In this document: one piece after another, positions 21,753 through 32,278 of the stretch
Layout of the letters: each line of letters starts with the position of its first letter
How positions within the stretch are numbered: the first letter of the stretch is position 1
Source of the DNA: Rhizoclosmatium globosum
Lineage: Eukaryota; Chytridiomycota; Chytridiomycetes; Chytridiales; Chytriomycetaceae
NCBI GenBank assembly: GCA_002104985.1
Contig: MCGO01000251.1
Location: forward strand, 1-50,540
Reading direction: 5' to 3'
DNA: 50,540 nucleotides
Program-made: the position numbers and the translations under genes
The notes under the pieces: generated by a model
What the model saw: the letters and a program-made list of their open reading frames with translations, nothing else
Database searches by the model: none
What the model was told of the DNA's origin: nothing

Positions 21753-22403
21753 ATGTCTCTCATCGGTGCGCCTTCCACTCAATTTCAAATCAACATGTGC
21801 TCAATTCGAAAACATTCTTTCAAATCAATCAGAAAACGTCGGAGGTCTTCTTGCTGTCGCTGTGTGCTGGGGCTTCACCAATCCGTTCATCAAGTACGTC
21901 CCAACTCTCCATAACTTCATAACCCCTACTGTTTCATCTCTGTAACCTCTCAAAAATCTATAGGCGAGGAAGTGATGGTGTCGAACTCGTTTCGAAAAAG
22001 CATGCAAAGGATCCCTGGTACATACGGACACTTCAGGAGCAGTGGTTCTTGTTGACTCGATGGCAGGTCCGACTGCCTTTCAAACCAAACCTATTTCACG
22101 CTTACACATGATACTATTACAGTACATCCTACCACTTGCCATCAATTTGAGTGGGTCCGCTGTCTATTATTACACTCTCGGCAACTCGAACCTGTCCATG
22201 ATTGTACCCATTACCAACAGCCTCAATCTTGCCTTCACAATTCTCGCTGGTACTCTGTTGGGTGAAGAAATCGGATCTCGAAGTGCGTACACCTACATTC
22301 TACTCGTAAGCCTAATCTAACCACCCTCTCTGACATGTTGATAGAAACCTTGTATGGTATGATTCTTGTATTTATTGGAATTCTTCTTATGCTCGGATCA
22401 TAA
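21753..22403 (+). CDS. TMEM234/UPF0546 family membrane protein (DMT-like)
   Basis: Five exons are inferred. Exon 1 is only 13 bp (ATG at 21753, SLI), spliced by a GT/AG intron of about 67 bp to ENVGGLLAVAVCWGFTNPFIK. Next comes a segment with KKHAKDPWYIRTLQEQWFLL, then YILPLAINLSGSAVYYYTLG, NSNLSMIVPITNSLNLAFTI, LAGTLLGEEIGSR, and a final exon with LYGMILVFIGILLML. Order and motifs (CWGFTNPFIKR, the SLxFYYTLG-like stretch, VPITNSL, LGEE) match the small four-helix TMEM234 family, related to the drug/metabolite transporter superfamily. The family's substrate is unknown. The total, about 145 residues, is typical. The gene ends only 28 bp before the CatSper2 start. Confidence 0.85.
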
Positions 22404-22431
22404 TAAAGTTCAATTGAAGACAAATCTTTCA

Positions 22432-24516
22432 ATGGAGAATGTACACCTATTCCACTATAATACCCAATGCCCTTTAACTTATGCAAACCAGACCTTCCAC
22501 GACCTCTCGAAGAAGAGTTCCATCTTTCGATCGCGTTTGATTGATGAATTCCATCTCCTGGTTGGTTGACTCTTCGTATTTGACAGGAACATCTATCTGA
22601 ACCCCTCACAGGATGATGTAGCCAATACCGCTACCGTTCAAGCGCCAAAACATACTTCTAGAGACATGACAGACTTGAAAATGCGTAACAAGGTCTGCAT
22701 CTGTTGAAGCCGCTCCTTTCAAGTCACTTACCTATTTCCTCGACTAGATATTACTGGACAACCCCCACCAGCTTATCAAATTCCAAGTATGATTTCATAT
22801 GCTAGATTTGAGGCTTTGAAACAGGTTTTAATTCCATGTGAAATATGCAGGCATTCAAAAAGACTCAGCAAACTGATGATGACGACAAAACGGATCGTCG
22901 ATTGACGCGTACAAGAAACATTAACTCGTTACCGATTGGAGCATGGGCGAATTGGCTCGTCAAATGTGAGTCGATTCAACGTTTTTCATTCAAATAACTT
23001 GAGCTGCAGATAATTACTTTCAGTACTTCATCATGTTCTTTATACTCGCGGACTCTGTGTTTATTGGCGTAAAAACAGGTTTGTTCTCTGAGAATTATAT
23101 TCTTTAAATTTCACCAAACAAACCCAGAACTCCAGCCGTATGAATCTCAATATTGGGCATTATTTCAATTCATTACCATTCTGGACTACTTTTCCTGCAT
23201 AGTTTTCATCACAGAAATCGTTCTCAAGCTCCTCGACAATTTCGAAGAATTCTGGAACGATGGCTGGAACGTTGCAGATCTCCTCGTTACACTTTTCTCG
23301 CTGATTCCTGAAATAACGGATATGGCTGGAGTAACCGGAACTGCTTTGATGGCGAATGGAATCAATCCACAGAGTTTTCGTGTCATTCGAGCCTTGAAAG
23401 TCGTGTTCCGAGTGGGGAACTTTCAAATCATGATTATCACAATCTTGGAAGCGTTTCACGTAAATGGTTGCATGATTCATTTATCTGTCACTAACAGTTT
23501 TTGAAGTCGATGGCGTCTATCATGCTCGTTGTCTTGATTGTCTCTTACGTCTATAGTATCGTCGGAGTCTATTTGTACAGAGACTATACAGTATCGACTG
23601 ACCATGGTCTATTATACCAACTTTACTTTATGTGAGGTTATATTAAATCCTTGGAAGGCCCTTAACCTTCTTTGAATAGGGATATTGGACAATCTATGTT
23701 TACACTGTTTCAGCTCTTGACTCTTGACCAGTGGGATACTGTCAATCGAGGTGAGCGGATTCAGCTCATCTGTTCCCTTGCTAATGTCTTTCAAAGACTT
23801 GATCAAGGAAACTGATTCAGTGTGGTCCAATTTGTACGTCATATCTTGGGTCTGCCTTGGTGCTTTCATATTCCGTAATATTTTCGTCGGAGTCATGGGT
23901 AAGCTTTGGTAGGAGTGAGATTCAATCAATAACCAACAACAACAGTGAACCATTTCGATAAGATCTCCAATACACTTCGTGAAGAAATTGAAGCTAGCAA
24001 GAAGGTCAAAACGTTTGAAAAGATGAAAAAGAGGCTGAAGCGAGAATTAGAAATGCAGGGGAAATTTGAAGGCTCCATGTATATCAGGATTCCTCTTTAG
24101 GCTTAAATATTAACCAAAAATCACGCAATCAGAGCCAATCTCAAAGCTGAAGCTTCAGAAAAAGAAGCTCCGATGAAAAAAAGGAAGTCGCAAGGCTCAA
24201 TGTCCAAGAAAGACGGGGAAGCGGCAGTCAAAAGCACCGTTCAGAAGCTTCTTGTGACCTCAAGTGGACTGTCAAAAGGTAAAACAATAAGAATTAACTT
24301 GAAGCTGATAAAGAAAAAAACAACGAAACAGGATGGGACGAAACGGTTGGAGAAACGTTGGCAGCTCTCGAAGACGCGAATGTGGAAACAATGTGGCCTC
24401 GCGACTCGCTTTTTGAGTATTTACAAGTGATGGAGTTGTTGCACGAGAATATGGCGGAATATGAAGAGTTACAGAAACTATGTACTGGTTGTTTGCTGGA
24501 GTTGCATGATACGTGA
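22432..24516 (+). CDS. CATSPER2: CatSper2-type voltage-gated cation channel subunit
   Basis: About 11-12 exons with introns of 38-65 bp; the first ones are 22432-22560, 22612-22692, 22748-22786, 22851-22965, 23010-23078, then from 23128. It is a single six-helix channel domain. N-terminus: SRLIDEFHLL and HQLIKF, as in animal CatSper2. S1: YFQYFIMFFILADSVFIGV. S3 region: WNVADLLVTLFSLIPEI followed by AGVTG. S4: RVIRALKVVFR. Pore: LFQLLTLDQWD, with the CatSper-family Asp-x-Trp. S6: LGAFIFRNIFVGVMVNHFD. The C-terminus has the CatSper2 hallmark MWPRDSLFEYLQVMELL before a short end. These features separate it from CatSper1, 3 and 4 and from Cav channels. In sperm, CatSper is a flagellar calcium channel; a zoospore flagellar role is inferred. 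The start ATG lies 28 bp after the previous stop. Confidence 0.92.
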
Positions 24517-24646
24517 TAAACACCTAACTCAAATTAAATAAATGATTTCAGAATTTTAAAATACGATAGGCAGGGATGTATTTCGTCAGGGTACATCAAT
24601 TGCAATTGAGCAGAAACGAAGAAAAGAACAACACCACTACCATTCC

Positions 24647-26442
24647 CTACAATCCCAACAAAGATACCAACTCTTCCAGAGAGCCATCCCAGCCTTTCTC
24701 TCCAACTAACTTCCCAAGAGCAAACAGGCCCCATCCAACAAGGACAGGAACTCCCCACTTCGAAACCTTTCCAACCACTTTCCCGACAAACGTTGGCTTC
24801 CACTTTTGTACCGCAGCACGGAACAAGCTTAAAACCCAAGGATTACTTGCAACAGTTGGGTAAGCCAACGACTGAACCCCTTCTGACAAGAAATCATGAC
24901 GCTTCCACAAGAGACTACGTTGGTGTGAGAAAGCAAGGAATCCTGCACGGCCGTGATAATTGCCCATTCCAGATGCACCGACACCACCGAATGGAAGATC
25001 TCCTACAAGCATGTTGAAGAGGTATCCATTCACAATCACACCGCCAGAAAGAGTGTTGTCAAGAATTTTGTTTACAACTTCTGAAGATTCAGAGATAATG
25101 TAGAGAGAAAGTGGGCGGTCACTAAAAGGTAATTAGAATTCAATGTGGAAAAAATAAAGATTTGAAATACCGTGACTTAATGATCCCAATAGCTTCGTTC
25201 TCGTTTTCGACTGTGATGATACCCAAAAGAGGGCCGAAAAGCTCGTCTTCCATAACAGGGTCAGACACATGAACGCCAGAAAACACAGTGGGTTCAATGA
25301 AACATGAATCAACGTCGTAGCTTCCTCCGGTTTCAACTTTGGAGTGACTCAACACTTTTTGACGGTCGAGAACGGTAGTGAGACGTTTGGTGTGTTGCTT
25401 ATTGATGATGCGGGAGTAGGACTCGCTCTTCTGTGCGTGTGGGTAGAAAGACTTGAGAGCTGCAACAACGGCCTTGACTAATTTATCGGCGACGTTCTTG
25501 TGTACGAGGACATAATCTGGTTGATGCATCTTAGATAGAGTTTGTAGACTGGGGAAACTGTAATTACCTGGACACAAACAAACCTGTCCTGCGTTCATAG
25601 TCTTTGCCCATGCAAGACGTTTCGCGGCAGTCTCAATATTTGCATCTTCGTGAACATACACTGGAGACTTTCCACCCAACTCGAGAACAACGGGGGTGAG
25701 TTGTTTGGCAGCAGCGGCCATGATAATCTTTCCGACGTTTCCAGAACCAGTGTAAAATATGATGTCAAACTTTTGCGCGAGGAGGGCAGTTGTTTCAGGA
25801 ACTCCACCGGAGACAACCTTGATTGCGGAAGAATCGAGAATCTTTGGGAGCCATTCGATCAAGAATGCTTCGGATGCAGGTGCAACTTCCGAAGGTTTGA
25901 TAACAGCGCAGTTTCCTGCGGCAATGGCTGCAACAAGTGGACCAAGGGTAAGTTGGATCGGGAAGTTCCAAGCACTGAATAACAGAAATACGTAATCAGT
26001 TTAATTGAGCAATGAACATAACGAAAACATACCCAATAATGCAAGCGACACCCAAGGGCTCAAGTCTGGTTTCAACTTTGTGATCTGTAAGGGTTGTGAG
26101 GGTTGTTGGACAAGGGATTGGTTTTGCCCATTCGTCAAGATGCTCAAGCGCATGGGCAGCTTCGTTGATGACAACAATAACTTCAGCCTCCACTTCCCAA
26201 CCGGACTGATAGGGATGGGTTAGTAAGGGTATATCCCACCCGTCAAAATCGTGATTCCCCACCTTTCCGTTGTCTTTGCTTACAACTTCGGCTACAAGCT
26301 CTCTCTTTTGAACTAGAAAGTCATACAATCGCGTAAGTTGGTCTTTGCGCCAGGCGAGAGACTTTGTCTTGTTCGAATCAAAGGTCTTGTGCAGGTACTT
26401 GACGATAGAAGGGACTTCTCCCACGGGAGTCGCTGGAGCCAT
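24647..26442 (-). CDS. Class 3 (fatty) aldehyde dehydrogenase, membrane-anchored
   Basis: Five or so exons from the ATG at 26442. It oxidises aldehydes to acids with NAD(P). Motifs in order: AWNFPIQL (cofactor site), FYTGSGNVGK, LELGGKSP (general-base Glu), NAGQVCLCPDYVL with the catalytic Cys in GQVC (the intron falls just after it), EDELFGPLLGI, and LPFGGVGASGMGNYHG. The C-terminus continues past the core into a hydrophobic helix (WGVPVLVGWGLFALGKLV), the tail-anchor arrangement of fatty aldehyde dehydrogenases such as yeast Hfd1, so ER, lipid-droplet or mitochondrial membrane location is likely. It is about 510 residues, as usual. It is convergent with CatSper2, 130 bp apart. Confidence 0.9.
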
Positions 26443-26981
26443 TGACTGACGGAAGTGTAAGCATTACTTCAGCAGATTGATACCACGATGGATGGAAAAT
26501 CCCTCACCGATTTGAATTGCGAAAAGTTTCGGGCGGAAAAACTTGTGATGTTGCAGATGGGTTTTTGGTGATACAGTCCTGGCAATGAACTTTGCTTGTA
26601 GGTAAAACGGAGCGAAAGTAGCCAGCAACTGCGAAGTGTTTCTGGAAATCTTTTCATTGGTATGTTTGAAGAATCAGGAGCCGTTGGGAAATCCCTTGTG
26701 AATCTTGAACAAAGATTTCAAGCAATCATGAAAAGGCGAAAAAAATAATTACGAAAGGGTGATATGGAATAGGGATGTTACTTTGATTTTATGTCTTTTC
26801 TCAACCGTAGACCGAATAATAGAAGGTAATGACTTCAGCAATTCCTTCACAAGTATAACAGTTTGACCATTAATTTGTTTGCTTTGAGCAGCTTGGCTGT
26901 TGGCACTGAGACAGTTGGAATTGGAACCAAAAAGAAAAGAAGACCATCCAAACACTCACACACACACATCTACATTTCAAC
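26443..26981. other. Divergent intergenic region upstream of ALDH and Cse1
   Basis: 539 bp between two divergent starts. A CA-rich run (about 26956-26968) and CATTTCAAC precede the Cse1 ATG. No RNA gene, repeat family or convincing reading frame is seen. Presumed promoters for both genes. Confidence 0.4.
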
Positions 26982-27282
26982 ATGGAGGCCGCCATCGTCC
27001 AACACATCCAGAACACACTCAGTGTGCAGCCAGACATCCGCAAAGCAGGTGCGTTTCTGATGAGGAGGCATTATCCGAGTGCCTAACACTTCGCAATCGC
27101 AGCCGAAGCCGCGCTCCAAAGCGCCGAACTGACGCCCGGGTTTTCAATTGCGCTTTTGACGGTCGTTGGCGCGGGCTCCGTCGACGCGGCAACACGCGTG
27201 ACCTGCGCAATCTACTTTAAGAACTGGGTCAAGAAACACTGGAAACAGGTGCGTTCTCGGCGCTGCCAGCTACTTTAAACTA

Positions 27283-27313
<31 letters not shown>

Positions 27314-30300
27314 TGCTCAGATTGAAGGCGAGCAGGATAAGGTGCTTCCTCAGGACCGCGCTGCCATCAAAGCTTCAATCGTTGACCTGATGATTTCCTC
27401 AACAAGCACTATCCAACTGCAGCTCAGTGAAGCTGTCAGCACCATTGCCGATAATGACTTCCCCAATCAATGGACTGATCTCGTTCCGGTATGTCACGCC
27501 GTCAAGCGGTCTTCGGACGTGCTTGGTCACAAACTCAACCACTCCCAAATATACTGACCATGTATTCGTAGTTGCTCGTCAGTAAACTCGATGCAAACAA
27601 CTATGATATCAATGCTGGTGTGTTACAAACAGCTCACTCAATCTTTAAACGGTTTGTGTGAACTTTCTTAGTTCTCCTCTCTCATCAACTGCATTCAGGT
27701 GGAGACACCAATTCGTATCAAACGCGCTCTTTACTGAAATCAAAATGGTGCTTGACCAATTTGCCGCCCCATTCCTTGCATTCTTCCAGGTATGTTCATG
27801 AAAATATCAGCAAACGGATTCCTCATACTTTCCAGGCCACTGATGCTTTAGTTGATGCAAATGCCCAAAATCCAAAAGCTTTGGCCGTTTTGTTCAACAG
27901 CATTTTGCTCTTGACCAAGATCTTTTACAGTTTGAATGTCCAAGAATATCCAGAGTTCTTCGAAAACAACCACAACGTCTTTATGGCCTTGCTGAAGAAG
28001 TACCTCGTCTATGCCAACCCACTTCTTGAAACCAATGTAAGAATGGGTTTTTTTTTACTGTAATGGATTCAAACAAGTTTCCAGGATGATGAAGAAGTTG
28101 GTCCAATCGAGAAGGTCAAGTCATCCATCTGCGAAATCATTGATTTATACGTTACCAAATACGAAGAAGATTTTACAACGCTTCCTCAATTCGTTGAGAC
28201 GGTTTGGGGTCTCTTGACAACAACATCGCTGAAGCCAAAGTACGACGAACTGGTTAGCAGAGCTATTGCATTCTTGACTGCTGTCGCTCGTCCTGTCAGA
28301 CACAAGCACATGTTCAGCAACGACGTTCTGAAAAACATTTGTCAGAGCATTATTATTCCAAACATGGCCCTGAGAGACGCTGATATGGAGTTGTTTGAGG
28401 ATGAATGTATGGAATACATTCGCAGAGACCTTGAGGGTTCAGGTACGTGCATATCGGTCGAAGCTTCTCAGTAGTAATTAAGTAATTACACTCTCCTTAT
28501 AAAGAAATGGGAACTCGCCGAGGAGCCGCAACAGACTTGATTCGAGGTCTTTTGAGTCACTTCGCTCAAGAAATCACTGCAATCGTTTCCGAATACCTAT
28601 CAGTCTTGTTGGCAGTAAGTTGAACACTTACATCGCTGATCATGTATTTAGCCTTTCCCTTAGGAATACGCTCGGGATCCAAAAGCCAACTGGAAGTCAA
28701 AGGACAGTGCATTATACTTGATTATGGCTGTATCTGCCAAGTCATCGTCCCTGCAAAGTGGAGTTACTAGCGTCAATGAGTACATTGATACTGTCTCCGT
28801 CTTTGCTTCCAACGTATTACCAGACCTTCAAGCTCCTGTGAATGGTCCAATTGAACCAATTATCAAGGTTGACGCATTGAAGTATGTTTTGACTTTCAGA
28901 AATCAGGTTTGTAAAGATCCCAGCTTATTGTTATTCAGCTAATTTTTTTTGAAGCTCTCGAAAGTCCAAATTCTCGAGGTTTTTCCTTTCATCGTCCAGC
29001 ACCTTTCCTCGAGCAACTATGTCGTTTACACATATGCTGCTGTTTGCATTGAACGCATTTTGGCTTTGAAGTCTGGCTCTCATTTAATGTGAGGCTTTCT
29101 TTAAATATGAAAATTTCTGATATTCCTATAGGTTTTCAAAGAGTGATATCCAACAGTACATTCAGCCCATGTTATTGAGGCTCTTTGATCTGATCCAGAA
29201 TACTGGTACAACTTCAGAAAAGCTTGCGGAAAACGACTATTTGATGAAGGCTTTGATGAGAGTTCTTCTTGTGGCCAGAGATGATGTCTTGCCATATGTC
29301 AGCGAACTTCTTAACCGTTTGACGCGCATCATTGAAGTCATATCCAAAAATCCAAGTAATCCAAAGTTTAACCACTTCGCATTTGAATCTGTTGGAGCTT
29401 TGATCAGAAATTCATGCCAAAGCAACGCACAACTCGTCGCTGAGTTTGAGCAATTCCTGTTTCCTCCTTTCCAAAGTATTCTCACCCAAGACGTGGCGGA
29501 GTTTATGCCGTATGTATTCCAATTGATGGCGCAAATGCTTGCACTACACAAGGAAATGGGAATCCCAGCTGCCTACAAAAGTATGCTCCCTCCGCTGCTC
29601 ACACCAGCTTTGTGGGAATCACACGGAAACATTCCTGCTTTGGTTGGCCTTCTTGAATCTTATCTTTCGAAAGGAGCCACGGAAATTGTTCAAAATGGCC
29701 AATTGACCCCAATCCTTGGTGTCTACCACAAGCTGATTTCTTCTCGCATGAACGACAATTACGGAATTGATTTGATCATGTCTGTGTATGAAAACGTGAC
29801 AACCGCTGATCTTGCCGCATTCAACAAGAACATTTTTATGCTCTTGTTGCAGCGATTGAAGTCCAGTCGTACTGACAAGTTCACCAACTGCTTCTTGAAG
29901 TTTTTGTCCAATTTGTTGATCATGCAGAAGGAGGGGTTGAATGCCGATGTTGTTATTGGATATTTTGATTCCATTGGCCAATTGTGAGTGCTTTCCTCCT
30001 TTTTATCTTTTATTGATGAATTTGCCAGCCTTTTCCGGGATATGTTCATCAACGTTGTTTTGCCTGGACTTGCTCAGATGGTTGGGCCAGAGGAGAGGGT
30101 TTTGTTCATTGTTGGTATGACCAACCTTCTCACGCGTAGCTCAGTGATGCTTTCAGACTCTTACCTTCCTCTTTGGTATGTGCAATCTAAATCCCTGTTG
30201 TTTTTTCCTAACGCAGAGAATCAGGCCCGAATTAGTTAAGACTGTGATTGAACTTATCAAGATTCCAGCTGCTCAAGATGCCGATTTGAACCCAGAAGAT

Positions 30301-30492
30301 GATTTGTACATTGCCGATGTTGAAGAAGCTGGATACCAAGCGTCTTTTGCTCGTCTTGCCGCCCCTACTAAGAAGCGAAGTGTCATTCGCGGCGTTGATC
30401 CACAGGCCTACTTTATGGAGCATATGGTTGCCTTCAAAAATGGTCCTGGAGGTGCTCGTATCAGCCCACAGGTTTGGGCGTTGTTGGGTTGA
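26982..30492 (+). CDS. CSE1: Exportin-2 / Cse1 (importin-alpha re-exporter)
   Basis: About 14 exons with 45-60 bp introns. The start is the ATG at 26982 (EAAIVQHIQNTLSVQPDIRK). The N-terminal importin-beta domain includes AEAALQSAELTPGFSIALL, YFKNWVKKHW and QLSEAVSTIADNDFPNQW, hallmark positions of the karyopherin HEAT 1-3 region. The central part has FEDECMEYIRRDLEGS and RRGAATDLIRGL, characteristic of CAS/Cse1. The C-terminal Cse1 domain has RLFDLI, FNHFAFESVGALIRN, PYVFQLMAQML and WESHGNIPALVGLLESYL. Together with RanGTP it exports importin-alpha from the nucleus. Length, about 960 residues, is typical. Intron 2 contains an (AATC)n microsatellite near 27282-27313. No breaks are seen. Confidence 0.93.
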
Positions 30493-30583
30493 AGTTGAAC
30501 GCAATTCGAAATTGTTTGGCATTCTCCTTTCCTCTTCTGTTTCTTATGCAATATATCGTTACTTAATTTATGTTGAGAGATGA

Positions 30584-32195
30584 ATGGGGAAAGAGAACTT
30601 TCCAAGAATGGCAGAGCCAAGCGAATCATCATCCAGCAATGGCCTCGCACCTCCAACCGAACCCCCTGTTCGCCCTGTAACACCCAGCTCAACGGGTACG
30701 ACCGCGAGTGAAGTCTGGGCGCAGGTGACCTCAGGAGTCAAAGAGCTCATCCACGTAGCCACCGAAAGCCTCCGATATTACGCCGATCCCAGCTATGCAG
30801 CAAACGGACCCGTTGTATTCATGGGCCGAAAATATCCAGGCCTAAAAGATGCTGCATTCTTGGACGATTTTCATTCGCGGTTGTGGGTCACATACCGACA
30901 CTCCTTCCCTCCAATCGCTCCCAGCACGTATACATCCGAGTACGTGCCTCCTAAATACGTATTCTGCGTCATATTAACGAATTTGTTAGTGTTGGATGGG
31001 GTTGTATGTTGCGAAGTGGTCAAATGCTTCTTGCAAATGCGTTTATTTATCATTTGTTGGGTCGAGGTGAGTGATTGAAACTCAAATCTGTGTTTTTAGT
31101 ATTAACGTGGGGTGTATTAGACTGGCGACTTGCAAGTAATACTGGAAAGGCATGGGACGAGTATGTCAAGGTTTGTGTGGAAGGCGTTACTTGGATTCTC
31201 CGAGTGGCGTGTTCATATACTCACTGTGTTGCTGAATTACTATGAAATCTTTCCTAGATCATTACTTGGTTCTTGGATTCAAATTCGAGGTATGCTCGAT
31301 TGATTGTGTCTTCACTGGATTTACCAGCGAGAAAACAGTCCTTATTCCATCCATCGTATCGCGCTCATTGGCCAACAATACGACAAAAATATTGGTGAAT
31401 GGTTCGGTCCAACCACGATTGCTCAAGTTCTTCGAGTTCTCCACGAGAATGTTCAAACCACCGAAACGAAACTCGCCGTTCATATTGTAAACGACGGTAC
31501 CCTGTTGCTTGACGAGCTGTATGCAACATGCACGAAACGAGACGGGGAAGATGGGAAAGAACGATGGAACTCGGTGTTGATTTTGGTTCCTGTTCGGTTG
31601 GGACTTGACTCTTTGAATTCAGTATATCACGAGAACATCAAGGTAATGTTACAGGTGTTACGAGGAATGGAGAAACTGCGTCTAAATTGTATAGTAGAAA
31701 GTCTTTGGAATGAACTGTTGTGTGGGAATTGCTGGTGGACGGCCCAATTCTTCCTTGTATTTCATTGGTGTAGAAGGAGGTGTGTACTGCATACTGTTGT
31801 CGGGAATGAATTGCTAAACCAAATATCTGCCACAGAAAACCACTTGATTTATATGGACCCACATTTTGTACGACAAACGGTCGACCTTAAAGATCCGGCC
31901 TCTTATACGGCACAAGATCTCGAAACATACCATTGCCCGAATGTTCGAATTGTGCCCATTACCTCTCTGGACCCTTCTATGGTTTTTGGATTTTATTGCA
32001 GGGATAAAGCTGAAGTGGATATGTTTGTGAAGGATGCTAGAAAGGTAACTTGGTTCTTTTTCTTGTTTCCCGTGTCGTAATCCGTCATATTAGGAGCTTT
32101 GCAGTGGAAGTACCCCATTATTTAGTATTCAAGACAAGGCACCAAATTATGCAGATGCAGATATGTTATCTGATGGGTCCGATGCGGAGTTTTGA
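30584..32195 (+). CDS. ATG4: Cysteine protease Atg4 (autophagy)
   Basis: A multi-exon C54 peptidase. It processes and delipidates Atg8. Catalytic Cys lies in VGWGCMLRSGQM (spliced after STYTS at about 30940, acceptor near 30990). Then HLLGR-DWRL, IHRIALIGQQYDKNIGEWFG (typical of the family), VLILVPVRLGLDSLN, CVGIAGGRPNSSLYFIGVEG, and the Asp-His pair in YMDPHF. The C-terminal part (VPITSLDPSMVFGFYCRD) is also typical. Unspliced introns keep the frame open through 31638-31830, so the naive reading there is wrong; the GIAGGRP frame shows the real exon. The last exon, from about 32094, ends in an acidic DGSDAEF tail. The start at 30584 could instead be the in-frame ATG at 30608. It follows Cse1 by 91 bp on the same strand. 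Confidence 0.92.
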
Positions 32196-32278
32196 TTTTC
32201 ACAAAATGGGGTAATCAATACATACTCTCTTTTCACAAATACATCCTTATCTCACTCATCATAATATAACCGCTGCAT

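Noticed and set aside
27282..27313. (AATC)n repeat
   Set aside because: A simple microsatellite in a Cse1 intron; also ATGG repeats in a Spo11 intron near 42725. No sign of function.
31620..31830. Continuous reading through Atg4 at 31638-31830
   Set aside because: The continuous frame is an unspliced intron; the real exon is in another frame with GIAGGRPNSSLYFIG.
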